The position numbers and the translations under genes are program-made. From positions 1 to 64,000 of the forward strand of contig DWZH01000042.1 in assembly GCA_019118275.1 (NCBI GenBank): DNA of 64,000 nucleotides, in the 5' to 3' direction. Under the pieces are notes generated by a model. The model saw only the letters and a program-made list of their open reading frames with translations, did no database searches and was not told where the DNA came from. Shown here piece by piece: positions 46,966-55,560 of this stretch (positions are counted from its first letter, which is position 1; each line of letters begins with the position of its first letter). This stretch comes from Candidatus Brachybacterium merdavium (GTDB lineage: Bacteria; Actinomycetota; Actinomycetes; Actinomycetales; Dermabacteraceae).

Positions 46966-47028
46966 CCGCATTCGCCGCCCCGACGTCACCGGTCAGAGCC
47001 GTCGGCAGTTTCATCCTGGAGGAGCACC

Positions 47029-47301
47029 ATGTCGCTGTTCGGAGAGCCCTTCACCGCCAAGTGCCTGAAGTCCGGCATCACGATCGAGGTCGGGGAAGGT
47101 CAGTCGCTCCTGCAGTCGCTGCTCGACAACGGGATCAGCATGGACTACTCCTGCGAGGGCGGGGTCTGCGGCACCTGCGTGGTGCCGCTGGTGTCCGGCG
47201 AGGTCGAGCACATGGACGAGTTCCTGATGGACGACGAGATGGACTCGCAGATCATCACCTGCGTCTCGCGCGGCGAAGGTGAGATCCAGATCGACGTCTG
47301 A
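47029..47301 (+). CDS. 2Fe-2S ferredoxin (plant-type fold)
   Basis: A 90-residue electron carrier. The cluster ligands follow the plant/vanillate-demethylase pattern: C-x4-C-x2-C in YSCEGGVCGTC, and a fourth Cys in QIITCVSRG. There is no fused reductase or oxygenase domain, and none is encoded nearby, so its partner is unknown. The ATG at 47029 has GGAGGAG upstream; a longer in-frame opening to 46855 lies in non-coding DNA. Confidence 0.9.
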   Translation: MSLFGEPFTAKCLKSGITIEVGEGQSLLQSLLDNGISMDYSCEGGVCGTCVVPLVSGEVEHMDEFLMDDEMDSQIITCVSRGEGEIQIDV

Positions 47302-47332
47302 TGCCGCCGTCGGCGTGGTCAGCGCGGTCGGG

Positions 47333-47530
47333 TCATAGCCGGGGGCCGGCCACGATCCAGGCGGAGGCCACCAGGGCCACGGCGACCATCGCCAGTCCCA
47401 CCGCGGGCATCATCGGCAGCGCCGGGCCCACGATCAACAGCCCCAGCAGCATCAGGGCCGCCACACCCAGCAGCGCCATGAAGACCCCGGGGCGTCCTTC
47501 TCCTCGCACCTGCTTGCCCGGTGCGGCCAT
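47333..47530 (-). CDS. Small two-helix membrane protein, unknown
   Basis: A 65-residue protein with a short basic N-terminus and two hydrophobic segments (about 17-38 and 42-60). The ATG at 47530 follows AAGGGGG at good spacing, which is the main evidence that it is real. It is convergent with the ferredoxin gene. No family recognised. Confidence 0.6.
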   Translation of the reverse strand: MAAPGKQVRGEGRPGVFMALLGVAALMLLGLLIVGPALPMMPAVGLAMVAVALVASAWIVAGPRL

Positions 47531-47751
47531 GATGCCCCCTTCCCTGATCGGGGCGCGGCCCCGGATGGTCCGCCGACGGCTGATCCGTCGACGATGGGAT
47601 CCACCCTCCCCCACGCTCCCGGAGGCGGGCATCAGCCCCGGGTGCTGATCGGCCCCTGACTTTCGTCGAAGACGGCTGCGGCGCGCACCTCCCCATCAAG
47701 ATGGTGAGCAGCGTCAGCTGCCAGCGGCGGGCCCTCTCGGAGTGGGCCTCC

Positions 47752-47767
47752 GGCCGCCCGAGCGGCC
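47752..47767 (-). terminator. Hairpin after the SDR gene
   Basis: GGCCGC and GCGGCC pair around CCGA, 8 bases past the SDR stop codon. No T-tract. A second hairpin (ATCAGC/GCTGAT) lies around 47631-47649. Confidence 0.4.
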
Positions 47768-47775
47768 CTCGCTCG

Positions 47776-48567
47776 TCACACCCCCTGGTGGCGTGCGACC
47801 TTGTGGGCGGCCGCCTGGGCCAGGGGGCGGACCGTGACCAGGTCGAGGTTCACGTGGTGGGGAGCGTTGAGGGCGTAGGCGATCACGTCGGCGCAGTCAT
47901 CGGCGGTCAGGGGCTTGTCGACGCCGTCGTAGACCTTGTCGGCCGCCGCCTGGTCGCCCAGGCGCACCAGGGAGAACTCCTCGGTGTGCACCATGCCCGG
48001 GGCCACCTCGATCACCCGGATCCGCTCCCCGTTGAGCTCGAGGCGCAGCGCGCGGGCGAGCATGTGCTCACCGGCCTTGGCGGCGTTGTAGCCGGAGCCG
48101 CCCTCGTAGGCCTCATGGGCCGCGACCGAGGTGACGAACAGGACGTCGCCGCGCCGGCTGGCGCGCACGGCCGGCAGCAGGGCCCGGGTGACGCGCACGG
48201 CGCCGAGCACGTTGATGTCGTACATGCGCTGCCAGTGGTCCAGATCCGCCTCGGCGGCGGGCTCGACGCCCAGCGCGCCGCCGGCGACGTGGACGATCGA
48301 GTTCAGGGTGCCACCGAACAGCTCGTCCACGCGCTCGACCAGGCGTGCGACCGAGTCGTCGTCGGTGACGTCGACGGCCAGGATGTCGCAGCCGGTGTTG
48401 GCCGCGAGCTCCTCCAGGCGCTCCTGGCGACGGGCGACGGCCAGCACGCGCCATCCGTCGGCGACCAGACGGGCCGCGGTGGCACGACCGATCCCGGAGG
48501 AGGCGCCGGTGACGACCGCGGTGGGATGGGAGCCGGCCGAGGCCGGGCGGAGGTCCGAATCAGTCAT
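47776..48567 (-). CDS. Short-chain dehydrogenase/reductase
   Basis: NAD(P)-dependent oxidoreductase of 263 residues. The cofactor loop TGASSGIG and the catalytic Ser/YxxxK (FVTSVAAHE and YNAAKAGEH) are intact. The overall text resembles the YdfG group of 3-hydroxy acid dehydrogenases, but substrate cannot be fixed. ATG at 48567, 6 bases after a TAGGCT -10, no ribosome-binding site. Single gene. Confidence 0.9.
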   Translation of the reverse strand: MTDSDLRPASAGSHPTAVVTGASSGIGRATAARLVADGWRVLAVARRQERLEELAANTGCDILAVDVTDDDSVARLVERVDELFGGTLNSIVHVAGGALGVEPAAEADLDHWQRMYDINVLGAVRVTRALLPAVRASRRGDVLFVTSVAAHEAYEGGSGYNAAKAGEHMLARALRLELNGERIRVIEVAPGMVHTEEFSLVRLGDQAAADKVYDGVDKPLTADDCADVIAYALNAPHHVNLDLVTVRPLAQAAAHKVARHQGV

Positions 48568-48573
48568 GGACCC

Positions 48574-48579
48574 AGCCTA
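48574..48579 (-). promoter_or_regulatory. Leaderless -10 element (TAGGCT) for the SDR gene
   Basis: TAGGCT on the minus strand ends 6 bases before the SDR ATG at 48567. It is identical in sequence and spacing to the ndk promoter. Confidence 0.6.
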
Positions 48580-48594
48580 CGACGTGCCGCCCGG

Positions 48595-49509
48595 TCACCA
48601 GCCGATCTCCAGGCAGCCGTGATGGTCGGTGGGCTCGGTCTGGATGGTCGCGTGGGCGATGCCGTGCTGTTCACGCAGCAGCTCCTGGGCCGCGTCCAGC
48701 ACGGGATGCGGATCGACGCCGTCGAAGAGCATCAGATGCACGGTGGCGACCTCCATCCCGGAGGTGAGCGTCCACAGGTGGAGGTCATGGACGTCGGCGA
48801 CCCCGGGGAGCGCGCTGAGCTGGGCGTGGACCTCCGCGGGGTGGATATCGGCCGGTGCGGCCTGCCCCAGTACGCTCAGCACCTCCCGGCCGAGCCACAC
48901 CGCGCGCACCGCGATGAAGGCGCCGACGGCGAGCGCGACCACGGTATCGATCACACCGTGGCCGGTCCAGCTGATCAGCAGCGCCGCGGCGACCACCCCG
49001 ACCGAGCCGATGGTGTCGGCCATGACCTCGAGATAGGCGCCCTTGACGTTGAGGCTCTCGGCGGCGCCTCCGTGCAGCATGGCCAGCACGATCAGGTTCA
49101 CCACCAGACCCAGCACGCCGACCAGCAACATCGGGCCGGTGTCGATGTGGACGTCCTGGCCGAACCGTCGAATGCCGCCGATCAGCACCGCGGTGGCCAC
49201 ACCGAGCATGATCAGCACGGCCAGCAGGGCGGCGAAGACCTCGATGCGGTAGTTGCCGAAGGTGCGCCGACCGCTGCGATCGGGCCGGGCAGCGAGGACG
49301 GTCGCGGCCAGCGCCGCCGAGAGGGTGACGACGTCGGCAGCCATGTGCCCGGCGTCCGAGATCAGGGCGAGGGACCCGATCAGCAGACCCGTGACCAGCT
49401 CGACCACGAAGAAGATGCCGATCAGCACCACCGCGACCAGGAGCCGGCGCCGGTGACGGGCGCCGGCGTGCGCGCCCGGAGCCGGTGCGGGGGCGTGCGA
49501 GTGCGTCAT
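48595..49509 (-). CDS. Cation diffusion facilitator exporter, probably zinc
   Basis: Membrane exporter of 304 residues with six helices and a C-terminal cytoplasmic domain (about 215-290). The TM2 metal site reads SDAGHMAAD (D52, H55, D59). In TM5 the usual H-x3-D is E161-x3-D165. A His-rich N-terminus and a His-containing end may help capture metal. It overlaps the upstream ArsR/SmtB regulator by 4 bases, and that regulator carries a zinc-sensing site, so zinc export is the best guess; cadmium or cobalt remain possible. Confidence 0.88.
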   Translation of the reverse strand: MTHSHAPAPAPGAHAGARHRRRLLVAVVLIGIFFVVELVTGLLIGSLALISDAGHMAADVVTLSAALAATVLAARPDRSGRRTFGNYRIEVFAALLAVLIMLGVATAVLIGGIRRFGQDVHIDTGPMLLVGVLGLVVNLIVLAMLHGGAAESLNVKGAYLEVMADTIGSVGVVAAALLISWTGHGVIDTVVALAVGAFIAVRAVWLGREVLSVLGQAAPADIHPAEVHAQLSALPGVADVHDLHLWTLTSGMEVATVHLMLFDGVDPHPVLDAAQELLREQHGIAHATIQTEPTDHHGCLEIGW

Positions 49510-49964
49510 CCGGTGTCCTCGCCGTGCTCGGGATGCTCGGGATGCTCGGGATGCTCGGGCTCAGCGTGGGCGATATGGGCCAGCGCCAGATCGAGCAGCT
49601 CGGCGACGTGCGGATCGTCGAGGTGGTAGTAGACGCGCCGGCCCTCACGGCGGGCGGCGACCACCCGGTGGGCCCGCAGCAGCTGCAGGGCATGGGAGAC
49701 CCCGGAGGGCGACCCACCGGCCACAGCGGTGAGATCGCCGACGCACAGCTCCCCCTCCCGCAGGGCGACCAGCATCTTCAGCCGGCCCGGGTCCGAGAGC
49801 ATGCCGAGCACGTCGGCCGTGTCGGCGATGTCGCCCGCATCGGGCATGTGCGATCGGGCCGCGGCCACCCGCTGCGGATCGACCAGGGCGGGACCGGCCT
49901 GGTCGGCCGGTTCGGCCTCTACAGCGTCGGGCCTGCCCGACCTGATGCCTGAATGGATGCTCAT
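49506..49964 (-). CDS. ArsR/SmtB family zinc-type repressor with PEH tail
   Basis: Winged-helix metal sensor of 152 residues, expected to repress its own operon until zinc binds. The alpha-5 metal site D117-x-H119-x10-H130-x2-H133 matches the CzrA/SmtB zinc-sensing pattern. The older alpha-3 motif reads ELCVGDL with a single Cys. The C-terminus has three PEH repeats and ends acidic, which may add metal ligands. The ATG at 49964 is used. An AT-rich patch with CATATG and TCATGA lies at the start, a possible operator, but no clean inverted repeat was found. Co-translated with the CDF exporter. Confidence 0.9.
   Translation of the reverse strand: MSIHSGIRSGRPDAVEAEPADQAGPALVDPQRVAAARSHMPDAGDIADTADVLGMLSDPGRLKMLVALREGELCVGDLTAVAGGSPSGVSHALQLLRAHRVVAARREGRRVYYHLDDPHVAELLDLALAHIAHAEPEHPEHPEHPEHGEDTG
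49529..49562 (-). repeat. 9-bp tandem coding repeat (PEH) at the ArsR C-terminus
   Basis: The unit GCTCGGGAT is repeated about three times in frame and encodes the PEH repeats. It is a likely site of length variation between strains. Confidence 0.7.
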
Positions 49965-50149
49965 ATGTTCATGATGGCGTATCGCGGCGGGCCCGGCAAG
50001 AGCTCGGAACCGTCCGGTCGGGCTCTGCGGCAGAGCTCGGCACGGCCTCGTGCTCGAATGCCTCCACACCCGGGGCGTGATCGGCGTCCCGAAGGTGAGG
50101 CCGGCGCTACTGTGGGGGCTTTGGCATACGCTGCGCCTCGAGGAGGATC

Positions 50150-51529
50150 ATGGCTCGTTCCTACGCCACCGTCGGCCAGATGATGTCCTACGCCATCGAC
50201 CGGTCCGTCGTCTCCCCCGATGTGCAGATGCCGCGGGATCGCAACAGGGACGTGGAGCTGCTGCTGCGGCACATGCTCGAGTTCGTACTGATGGCCGCCC
50301 GCAGCCGCGATGCCTTCCTGCGCACGGTCGCGCAGACCGACCACACCACCGGGTCCATCACGAGCGCGCCGCGCATGCGCTCCACCTCACCGGACCTGAT
50401 CGCCGAGCTCCTGCCCAGCTCCAGCGATACCGACGACTCGGTGCGCCTGGGGATCTCCCTGCGCGTCGGCGAACCGTTCTCCGTCCGACAGCTGAGCAGG
50501 CTGCGCCGAGCGCTGGGCACCTCACCCCAGCACCTCCTGGTGGTGATCACCCGCCGGTCCGACCTGGCCGATTCCGAGGGAGCCGCCGAGCAGGACCGCC
50601 GGGAGCAGCTGGACCGACAGGGCGCTCGGGGTGACGAAGAGACCGGAGCCGATCAGCAGGCCGCGCTCCCCCAGGGCGTGATCACCTTCAGCTGGCACCG
50701 CCTGGCCAAGCGCATGCCGAAGGCGGATCCGGGCCACGCCCACCTGTGGGAGACCATCGCGGAGATCGGCGAGAACGCCGGGTCACCCGTGGTCCAGTAC
50801 CCCCTGAACGCCCGGCGCCTGCTGACCCGCCCCTCGACCGCCCAGGAGCTGCGCGGACACCTGGACGTCTTCCATCTGGCCAGCCGCACCCTGCTGGGCA
50901 CCAGCCCCCACTTCTCCACCCGCCGCGGCCAGACCGGTGCACATCTGCAGGCCGGGGTCTCCCGTCAACGCTCCGGCCTCGAATTCGGCGAGGTCGACCG
51001 CGGCCGCCCCGTGCATGTGCTGCGCACCGGGGAGAAGCCGGTGCCGCTGGACATAGGTCGGCTCGAGACCGACGAGGAGCGAGCACAGGCGAAAGAGCAG
51101 CTGGAGGCGATCGCCCGACACGGCTCCTGGCGCACCGATCCCGGGGCGATCCCACGCCGGACGGAGCTGCTGGGCACACCGGCCTCCCCCGAGGTGGAGG
51201 GGGCGCGGCTGCTGCTGTGGGCCGTGATGAATCCGATGCTGCTGCGTGACCGCGGCTTCGACCTGGCCCCGGCCCGTCGCCAACCGGCTCTGACCGCCAC
51301 CTCGCTGGGCCTGCGGCTGCTGCAGCGCGGGGACGACTCCGGGACCACCTACCGGATCTGGGTGGGCGAGAGCCGGCACTGGGGCTCGCTGATCCCGCGG
51401 GTCACCCGAGAAGGGGGCGGGGGCGAGAGCGAGGAGACCTACGCCGTCGCTCCCCGCAAGAAGCAGTCCACCGCGGACTTCGTGTGGGAGGTCCACAAGG
51501 CCCTGCGCTCGCTGACGATCACGCACTGA
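50150..51529 (+). CDS. Unrecognised 459-residue protein, possible degenerate PD-(D/E)XK core
   Basis: I do not recognise the family. There is no signal peptide or membrane segment. Residues about 80-215 look like a restriction-endonuclease fold: PDLIAELL (Asp82), then GISLRVGEPFSVRQLSRLRR, LLVVITRRSDLA and FSWHRLAKRMPKA...LWETIAEIGENAG, in the order helix-strand-helix-strand seen in PD-(D/E)XK proteins whose text reads ExKxxAPFTxxQLxRY. Here the E-x-K position is S103-L104-R105, so catalysis would be lost. An acidic Gln/Glu-rich linker (about 142-172) precedes this last block, and a C-terminal domain (about 290-459) is unassigned. Good AGGAGG at the ATG. It stands alone. Confidence 0.7.
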   Translation: MARSYATVGQMMSYAIDRSVVSPDVQMPRDRNRDVELLLRHMLEFVLMAARSRDAFLRTVAQTDHTTGSITSAPRMRSTSPDLIAELLPSSSDTDDSVRLGISLRVGEPFSVRQLSRLRRALGTSPQHLLVVITRRSDLADSEGAAEQDRREQLDRQGARGDEETGADQQAALPQGVITFSWHRLAKRMPKADPGHAHLWETIAEIGENAGSPVVQYPLNARRLLTRPSTAQELRGHLDVFHLASRTLLGTSPHFSTRRGQTGAHLQAGVSRQRSGLEFGEVDRGRPVHVLRTGEKPVPLDIGRLETDEERAQAKEQLEAIARHGSWRTDPGAIPRRTELLGTPASPEVEGARLLLWAVMNPMLLRDRGFDLAPARRQPALTATSLGLRLLQRGDDSGTTYRIWVGESRHWGSLIPRVTREGGGGESEETYAVAPRKKQSTADFVWEVHKALRSLTITH

Positions 51530-51665
51530 GCATGCCCGCCCACCACCCGGGCGGCACGCCCAGCGCCCGATCGGTGGCTCAGGCCGGAGGCCGGCCCGCT
51601 CATCATGATGGCTCCGGCCGTCGGGTGGCCGCGCGCCTCGCCCATCGGCCCGCGTATGCGCGAAG

Positions 51666-52760
51666 ATGGAGGGCATGGATCCCCACAGCGACAGTTCCGT
51701 GATGCACGGCGAGTACAAGGTCCGCGGCGGCAAGCTGGTGGCCACCGAGATCACCGCCGAGGACGGCCGCATCGTCACCGCGAGCGTCTTCGGCGACTTC
51801 TTCCTCGAACCCGATGATGCGCTCGAGGATCTCGACGCGGCCCTGGTGGGCATGCCCACCGACGCCTCGGCCGCTGATCTGGTCACCGCGATCAGCGCCC
51901 GCCTGGAGGCGCGCCCCGAGCCGGTGGAGATGATCGGCTTCGACGCCGAGGCGGTCGCGATCGCCACCCGTCGGGCCCTGGGCCGGGCCACCAGCTGGGA
52001 GGACCTCGAGTTCGACGTGATCGGACCGCAGGTGATGGCCCCGGTGATGCACGTGGCCCTGGACGAGGTGCTGCCCGGCGAGGTGATGGCCGGCCGCCGC
52101 CCCCCGATCTTCCGGATCTGGGACTGGGACTCCTCGCTGGTGGTGATCGGCTCCTACCAGTCGCTGCGCAACGAGGTCGACCCCGACGGCGCGGCCCACC
52201 ACGACATCGGGGTGGTCCGCCGGATCACCGGCGGCGGAGCGATGTTCATGGAGCAGGGCAACTGCATCACCTACTCCCTGATCGTGCCCACCTCCCTGGT
52301 CGAAGGGCTCACCTTCGAGCAGTCCTACGCCTATCTCGACGACTGGGTGATGGGGGCGCTCGCGGAGATCGGGGTCAAGGCGCACTACGTGCCTCTGAAC
52401 GACATCGCCTCCGAGCAGGGCAAGATCGGCGGCGCGGCCCAGCGCCGCTTCGCGGGCGGCGTGCTGCTCCACCACGTGACCATGTCCTACGACATCGACG
52501 CGAACAAGATGGGCGAGGTGATGCGGATCGGCAAGGAGAAGCTCTCCGACAAGGGCACCCGCAGCGCCGTCAAGCGCGTGGATCCGATGCGATCGCAGAC
52601 GGGACTGGCCCGCGAGCAGATCATCGACGGGTTCCTGGAGTTCTTCCGCTCCCGCTACGACACCCGCGACTCCTCGTACACCGACGCCGAGCTGGACGCT
52701 GCCCGCGAGCTGGTGGAGACCAAGTTCGGCACGCAGGAGTGGACCGCGCGGGTGCCGTGA
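51666..52760 (+). CDS. lplA: Lipoate-protein ligase A family, accessory domain at N-terminus
   Basis: Attaches lipoate to E2/GcvH proteins, 364 residues. The catalytic domain (about 110-364) has RRITGGGAMFMEQGN and the lysine loop QGKIGGAAQRRF. Residues about 10-90 (HGEYKVRGGKLVATEITAED and on) match the small accessory domain that in E. coli LplA sits at the C-terminus, so the order is swapped. Two starts are possible: ATG 51666, or ATG 51675 with GGAGG too close for normal use. Neither has an ideal site. Single gene. Confidence 0.85.
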   Translation: MEGMDPHSDSSVMHGEYKVRGGKLVATEITAEDGRIVTASVFGDFFLEPDDALEDLDAALVGMPTDASAADLVTAISARLEARPEPVEMIGFDAEAVAIATRRALGRATSWEDLEFDVIGPQVMAPVMHVALDEVLPGEVMAGRRPPIFRIWDWDSSLVVIGSYQSLRNEVDPDGAAHHDIGVVRRITGGGAMFMEQGNCITYSLIVPTSLVEGLTFEQSYAYLDDWVMGALAEIGVKAHYVPLNDIASEQGKIGGAAQRRFAGGVLLHHVTMSYDIDANKMGEVMRIGKEKLSDKGTRSAVKRVDPMRSQTGLAREQIIDGFLEFFRSRYDTRDSSYTDAELDAARELVETKFGTQEWTARVP

Positions 52761-52845
52761 GCCCGACTGCCTGAGCCTGTCGGCGCGAGCGAGCCCGCCG
52801 GCATCGGCCGGAGTGCGGCGTGATGCACACCCGTCGGCCCTGTCG

Positions 52846-52873
52846 TTGCACCGGGGCGCACACCTGGAACAAT
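52846..52873 (+). promoter_or_regulatory. valS promoter (TTGCAC-16-AACAAT), leaderless
   Basis: -35 TTGCAC (52846-52851) and -10 AACAAT (52868-52873) are 16 bases apart. The -10 ends 6 bases before the valS ATG and no Shine-Dalgarno sequence exists, so the message should begin at or next to the start codon. Confidence 0.65.
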
Positions 52874-52879
52874 GGCCCC

Positions 52880-55546
52880 ATGACCGACACCGCATCGCGC
52901 CCTGAGACCGGCCCCGCCCTCCCCGACCGCCCCTCGCTGGAGGGGCTGGAGGAGAAGTGGGACGGCGTATGGAGCGAGCAGCAGCTGTTCGCCTTCGACC
53001 GCGAGACCACCCGCGAGCAGGTCTTCAGCGTCGACACGCCACCGCCGACCGCCTCGGGCTCCCTGCACGTGGGCCACGTGTTCGGCTACTCGCAAGCCGA
53101 CATGATCGTGCGCTACCAGCGCATGAGCGGGAAGAACTGCTTCTACCCGCTGGGCTGGGACGACAACGGCCTGCCCACCGAGCGCCGCGCGCAGAACTAC
53201 TACGGGGTGCGCGGTGACGCCTCGCTGCCCTACGATCCCGACTTCACTCCTCCCCAGGAGGGCGGGGACAGCAAGTCCTCGAAGGCCGCCAATCAGCTGC
53301 CCATCTCGCGCCGCAACTTCATCGAGCTGTGCGAGCAGCTCACCGAGATCGACGAGAAGTCCTTCGAAGCGGTCTTCCGCACCCTCGGTCTGTCGGTCGA
53401 CTGGAACTACTCGTACCAGACCATCAACGCCCACTCCCGCACGGTCAGCCAGCGGGCGTTCCTGGACAACCTCGCCGCCGGACAGGCCTATCAGTCCGAG
53501 GCCCCCACCATGTGGGACGTGACCTACCGCACCGCCGTCGCCCAGGCCGAGCAGGAGGACCGCGAGCGCGAGGCCGCCTACCACCGCATCGGCTTCACCC
53601 GCACCGACGGCTCCGGCGAGAAGGTGTTCATCGAGACCACCCGGCCCGAGTTGCTGGCCGCCTGCGTGTCCCTGGTCGCCCATCCCGACGACGAGCGCTA
53701 CCAGCACCTGTTCGGCACCACCGTCACCTCCCCGCTGTACGACGTGGAGGTCCCCATCAACGCCCACCCGCTGGCCCAGGCCGACAAGGGCGCCGGGATC
53801 GCGATGATCTGCACCTTCGGTGACTCCACCGACGTGACCTGGTGGCGGGACCTCGAGCTCCCCACGCGCGCCATCATCGGGCGTGACGGGCGCATCGTCG
53901 CCGACGCCCCCTGGATCACCAGCGAGAGGGGCCGCGAGAACTTCGCAGAGCTCACCGGTCTGACCGTCTTCAGTGCCCAGAGGCGCGTGGTCGAGATGGT
54001 CGCCGCCTCCGGTGACCTCGACGGCGAGCCGGAGAAGACCACCCACCCGGTGAAGTTCTACGAGAACGGCGACAAGCCGCTGGAGTTCGTCACCTCCCGC
54101 CAGTGGTACCTGACCAACGGCGGGCGTGACCACTCCGAGGGTGGATTGCGCTCGGAGCTGATCGAGCGGGGCGAGGAGCTGATCTGGCACCCCGCCCACA
54201 TGGAGGCCCGCTACCGCAACTGGGTGGAGGGGCTGACCGGTGACTGGCTGATCTCGCGCCAGCGCTTCTTCGGGGTCCCCTTCCCGATCTGGTACGCGGT
54301 CGGGGCCGACGGTCGGACCGACTACGACACCGTTCTCACCCCGAGCTACGACCGCCTGCCCATCGACCCCACCATCGACGTGCCCGAGGGGTTCGAGGAG
54401 TCCCAGCGCGACCAGCCGGGCGGTTTCACCGCCGACCCCGACATCCTCGACACCTGGGCCACCTCCTCCCTGACCCCGCAGCTGGCGGGCGGCTGGGGCG
54501 CCGACGAGGACCTGTTCGAGAAGGTGTACCCGATGGACGTGCGCCCGCAGGGCCACGACATCATCCGCACCTGGCTGTTCTCCACCATCGTGCGCTCCCA
54601 TCTGGCCCATGACCAGCTGCCGTGGAAGCACGCCTCGATCAACGGCTGGATCCTGGACCCGGACCGCAAGAAGATGTCCAAGTCCAAGGGCAATGTCATC
54701 ACCCCCCTCGGTCTGCTCGAGCAGCACGGGGCCGACGGGGTGCGCTACTGGGCGGGCCGCGCCCGCCAGGGCGTCGACACCGCCTTCGACGAGGGGCAGA
54801 TGAAGATCGGCCGCCGCCTGGCCATCAAGATCCTCAACGCCTCGAAGTTCGCTCTGGGCTTCGGCGCCGGCCCGGCCGACCCGTCCGGCCGCCTGGCCGC
54901 AGATCCCGCGGTGGTCACCGAGGCGCTGGACCGCGCCCTGCTGGCACGCCTGGCCGAGGTCGTCGACCAGGCCACCACCGCCTTCGAGGCGATGGACTAC
55001 GCCCGCGCCCTCGAGGCCGTCGAACCGTTCTTCTGGACCTTCTGCGACGACTACATCGAGCTGGTCAAGGAGCGCGCCCACGGGAACACCGCGGCCGGTC
55101 AGGCCGGATCGGAGTCGGCCCGGGCCGCGCTGTCGATCACCCTGGAGGTGCTGCTGCGCCTGTTCGCGCCGGTGATCGTGTTCGCCACGGAGGAGGTCTG
55201 GTCGTGGTGGCGTAAGGGCAGTGTGCACACCCAGCCCTGGCCCGAGTCCGCTCCCCTGCGCGAGGCCGCCGGCGGGGAGGAGCCCGCCCTGCTGGACTCG
55301 GTCTCGCAGGCGGCGATCTCGGTGCGTCGCATCAAGTCCGATGCGAAGGTCTCCCAGAGGACCCCGATCCTGTCGGTCACCGTCCGGGCCCCGCAGGCCG
55401 CGCTGCCTCATCTCGAGGCGGCGATCTCGGATCTGACCGCGCTGGGCCGGATCGAATCGTTCGAGCTGGCCGCCGGTCCGGACGGGGAGGTCACGACCGA
55501 GGGCGCGGAGCTGGGCGAGCCGCCCGCCAAGCGCGCTCGCAGCTGA
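52880..55546 (+). CDS. valS: Valyl-tRNA synthetase
   Basis: Class I synthetase of 888 residues. HIGH is HVGH at 63-66 in ASGSLHVGHVFGY, and KMSKS is near residue 598 in DRKKMSKSKGNV. The CP1 editing domain contains the KFYENGDKPLEFVTSRQWY block typical of the actinobacterial/archaeal-like ValRS type. There is no long C-terminal coiled-coil arm of the E. coli kind. The ATG at 52880 is set by the leaderless promoter. Unlike ileS it has no T-box. Confidence 0.97.
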   Translation: MTDTASRPETGPALPDRPSLEGLEEKWDGVWSEQQLFAFDRETTREQVFSVDTPPPTASGSLHVGHVFGYSQADMIVRYQRMSGKNCFYPLGWDDNGLPTERRAQNYYGVRGDASLPYDPDFTPPQEGGDSKSSKAANQLPISRRNFIELCEQLTEIDEKSFEAVFRTLGLSVDWNYSYQTINAHSRTVSQRAFLDNLAAGQAYQSEAPTMWDVTYRTAVAQAEQEDREREAAYHRIGFTRTDGSGEKVFIETTRPELLAACVSLVAHPDDERYQHLFGTTVTSPLYDVEVPINAHPLAQADKGAGIAMICTFGDSTDVTWWRDLELPTRAIIGRDGRIVADAPWITSERGRENFAELTGLTVFSAQRRVVEMVAASGDLDGEPEKTTHPVKFYENGDKPLEFVTSRQWYLTNGGRDHSEGGLRSELIERGEELIWHPAHMEARYRNWVEGLTGDWLISRQRFFGVPFPIWYAVGADGRTDYDTVLTPSYDRLPIDPTIDVPEGFEESQRDQPGGFTADPDILDTWATSSLTPQLAGGWGADEDLFEKVYPMDVRPQGHDIIRTWLFSTIVRSHLAHDQLPWKHASINGWILDPDRKKMSKSKGNVITPLGLLEQHGADGVRYWAGRARQGVDTAFDEGQMKIGRRLAIKILNASKFALGFGAGPADPSGRLAADPAVVTEALDRALLARLAEVVDQATTAFEAMDYARALEAVEPFFWTFCDDYIELVKERAHGNTAAGQAGSESARAALSITLEVLLRLFAPVIVFATEEVWSWWRKGSVHTQPWPESAPLREAAGGEEPALLDSVSQAAISVRRIKSDAKVSQRTPILSVTVRAPQAALPHLEAAISDLTALGRIESFELAAGPDGEVTTEGAELGEPPAKRARS

Positions 55547-55560
55547 CGGGGGCGGCGGCG

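Noticed and set aside
49529..49562. Short tandem repeats suggesting a CRISPR-like array
   Set aside because: The 9-bp units are contiguous, in frame and encode PEH repeats in ArsR; there are no spacers.
49940..49985. Zinc-repressor operator upstream of arsR
   Set aside because: TGAA and TTCA elements are present but 14 bases apart and the arms do not match; the usual 12-2-12 layout is not met.
52655..55411. 918-residue open frame on the minus strand opposite valS
   Set aside because: Antisense shadow; no domain text, and valS is unambiguous.
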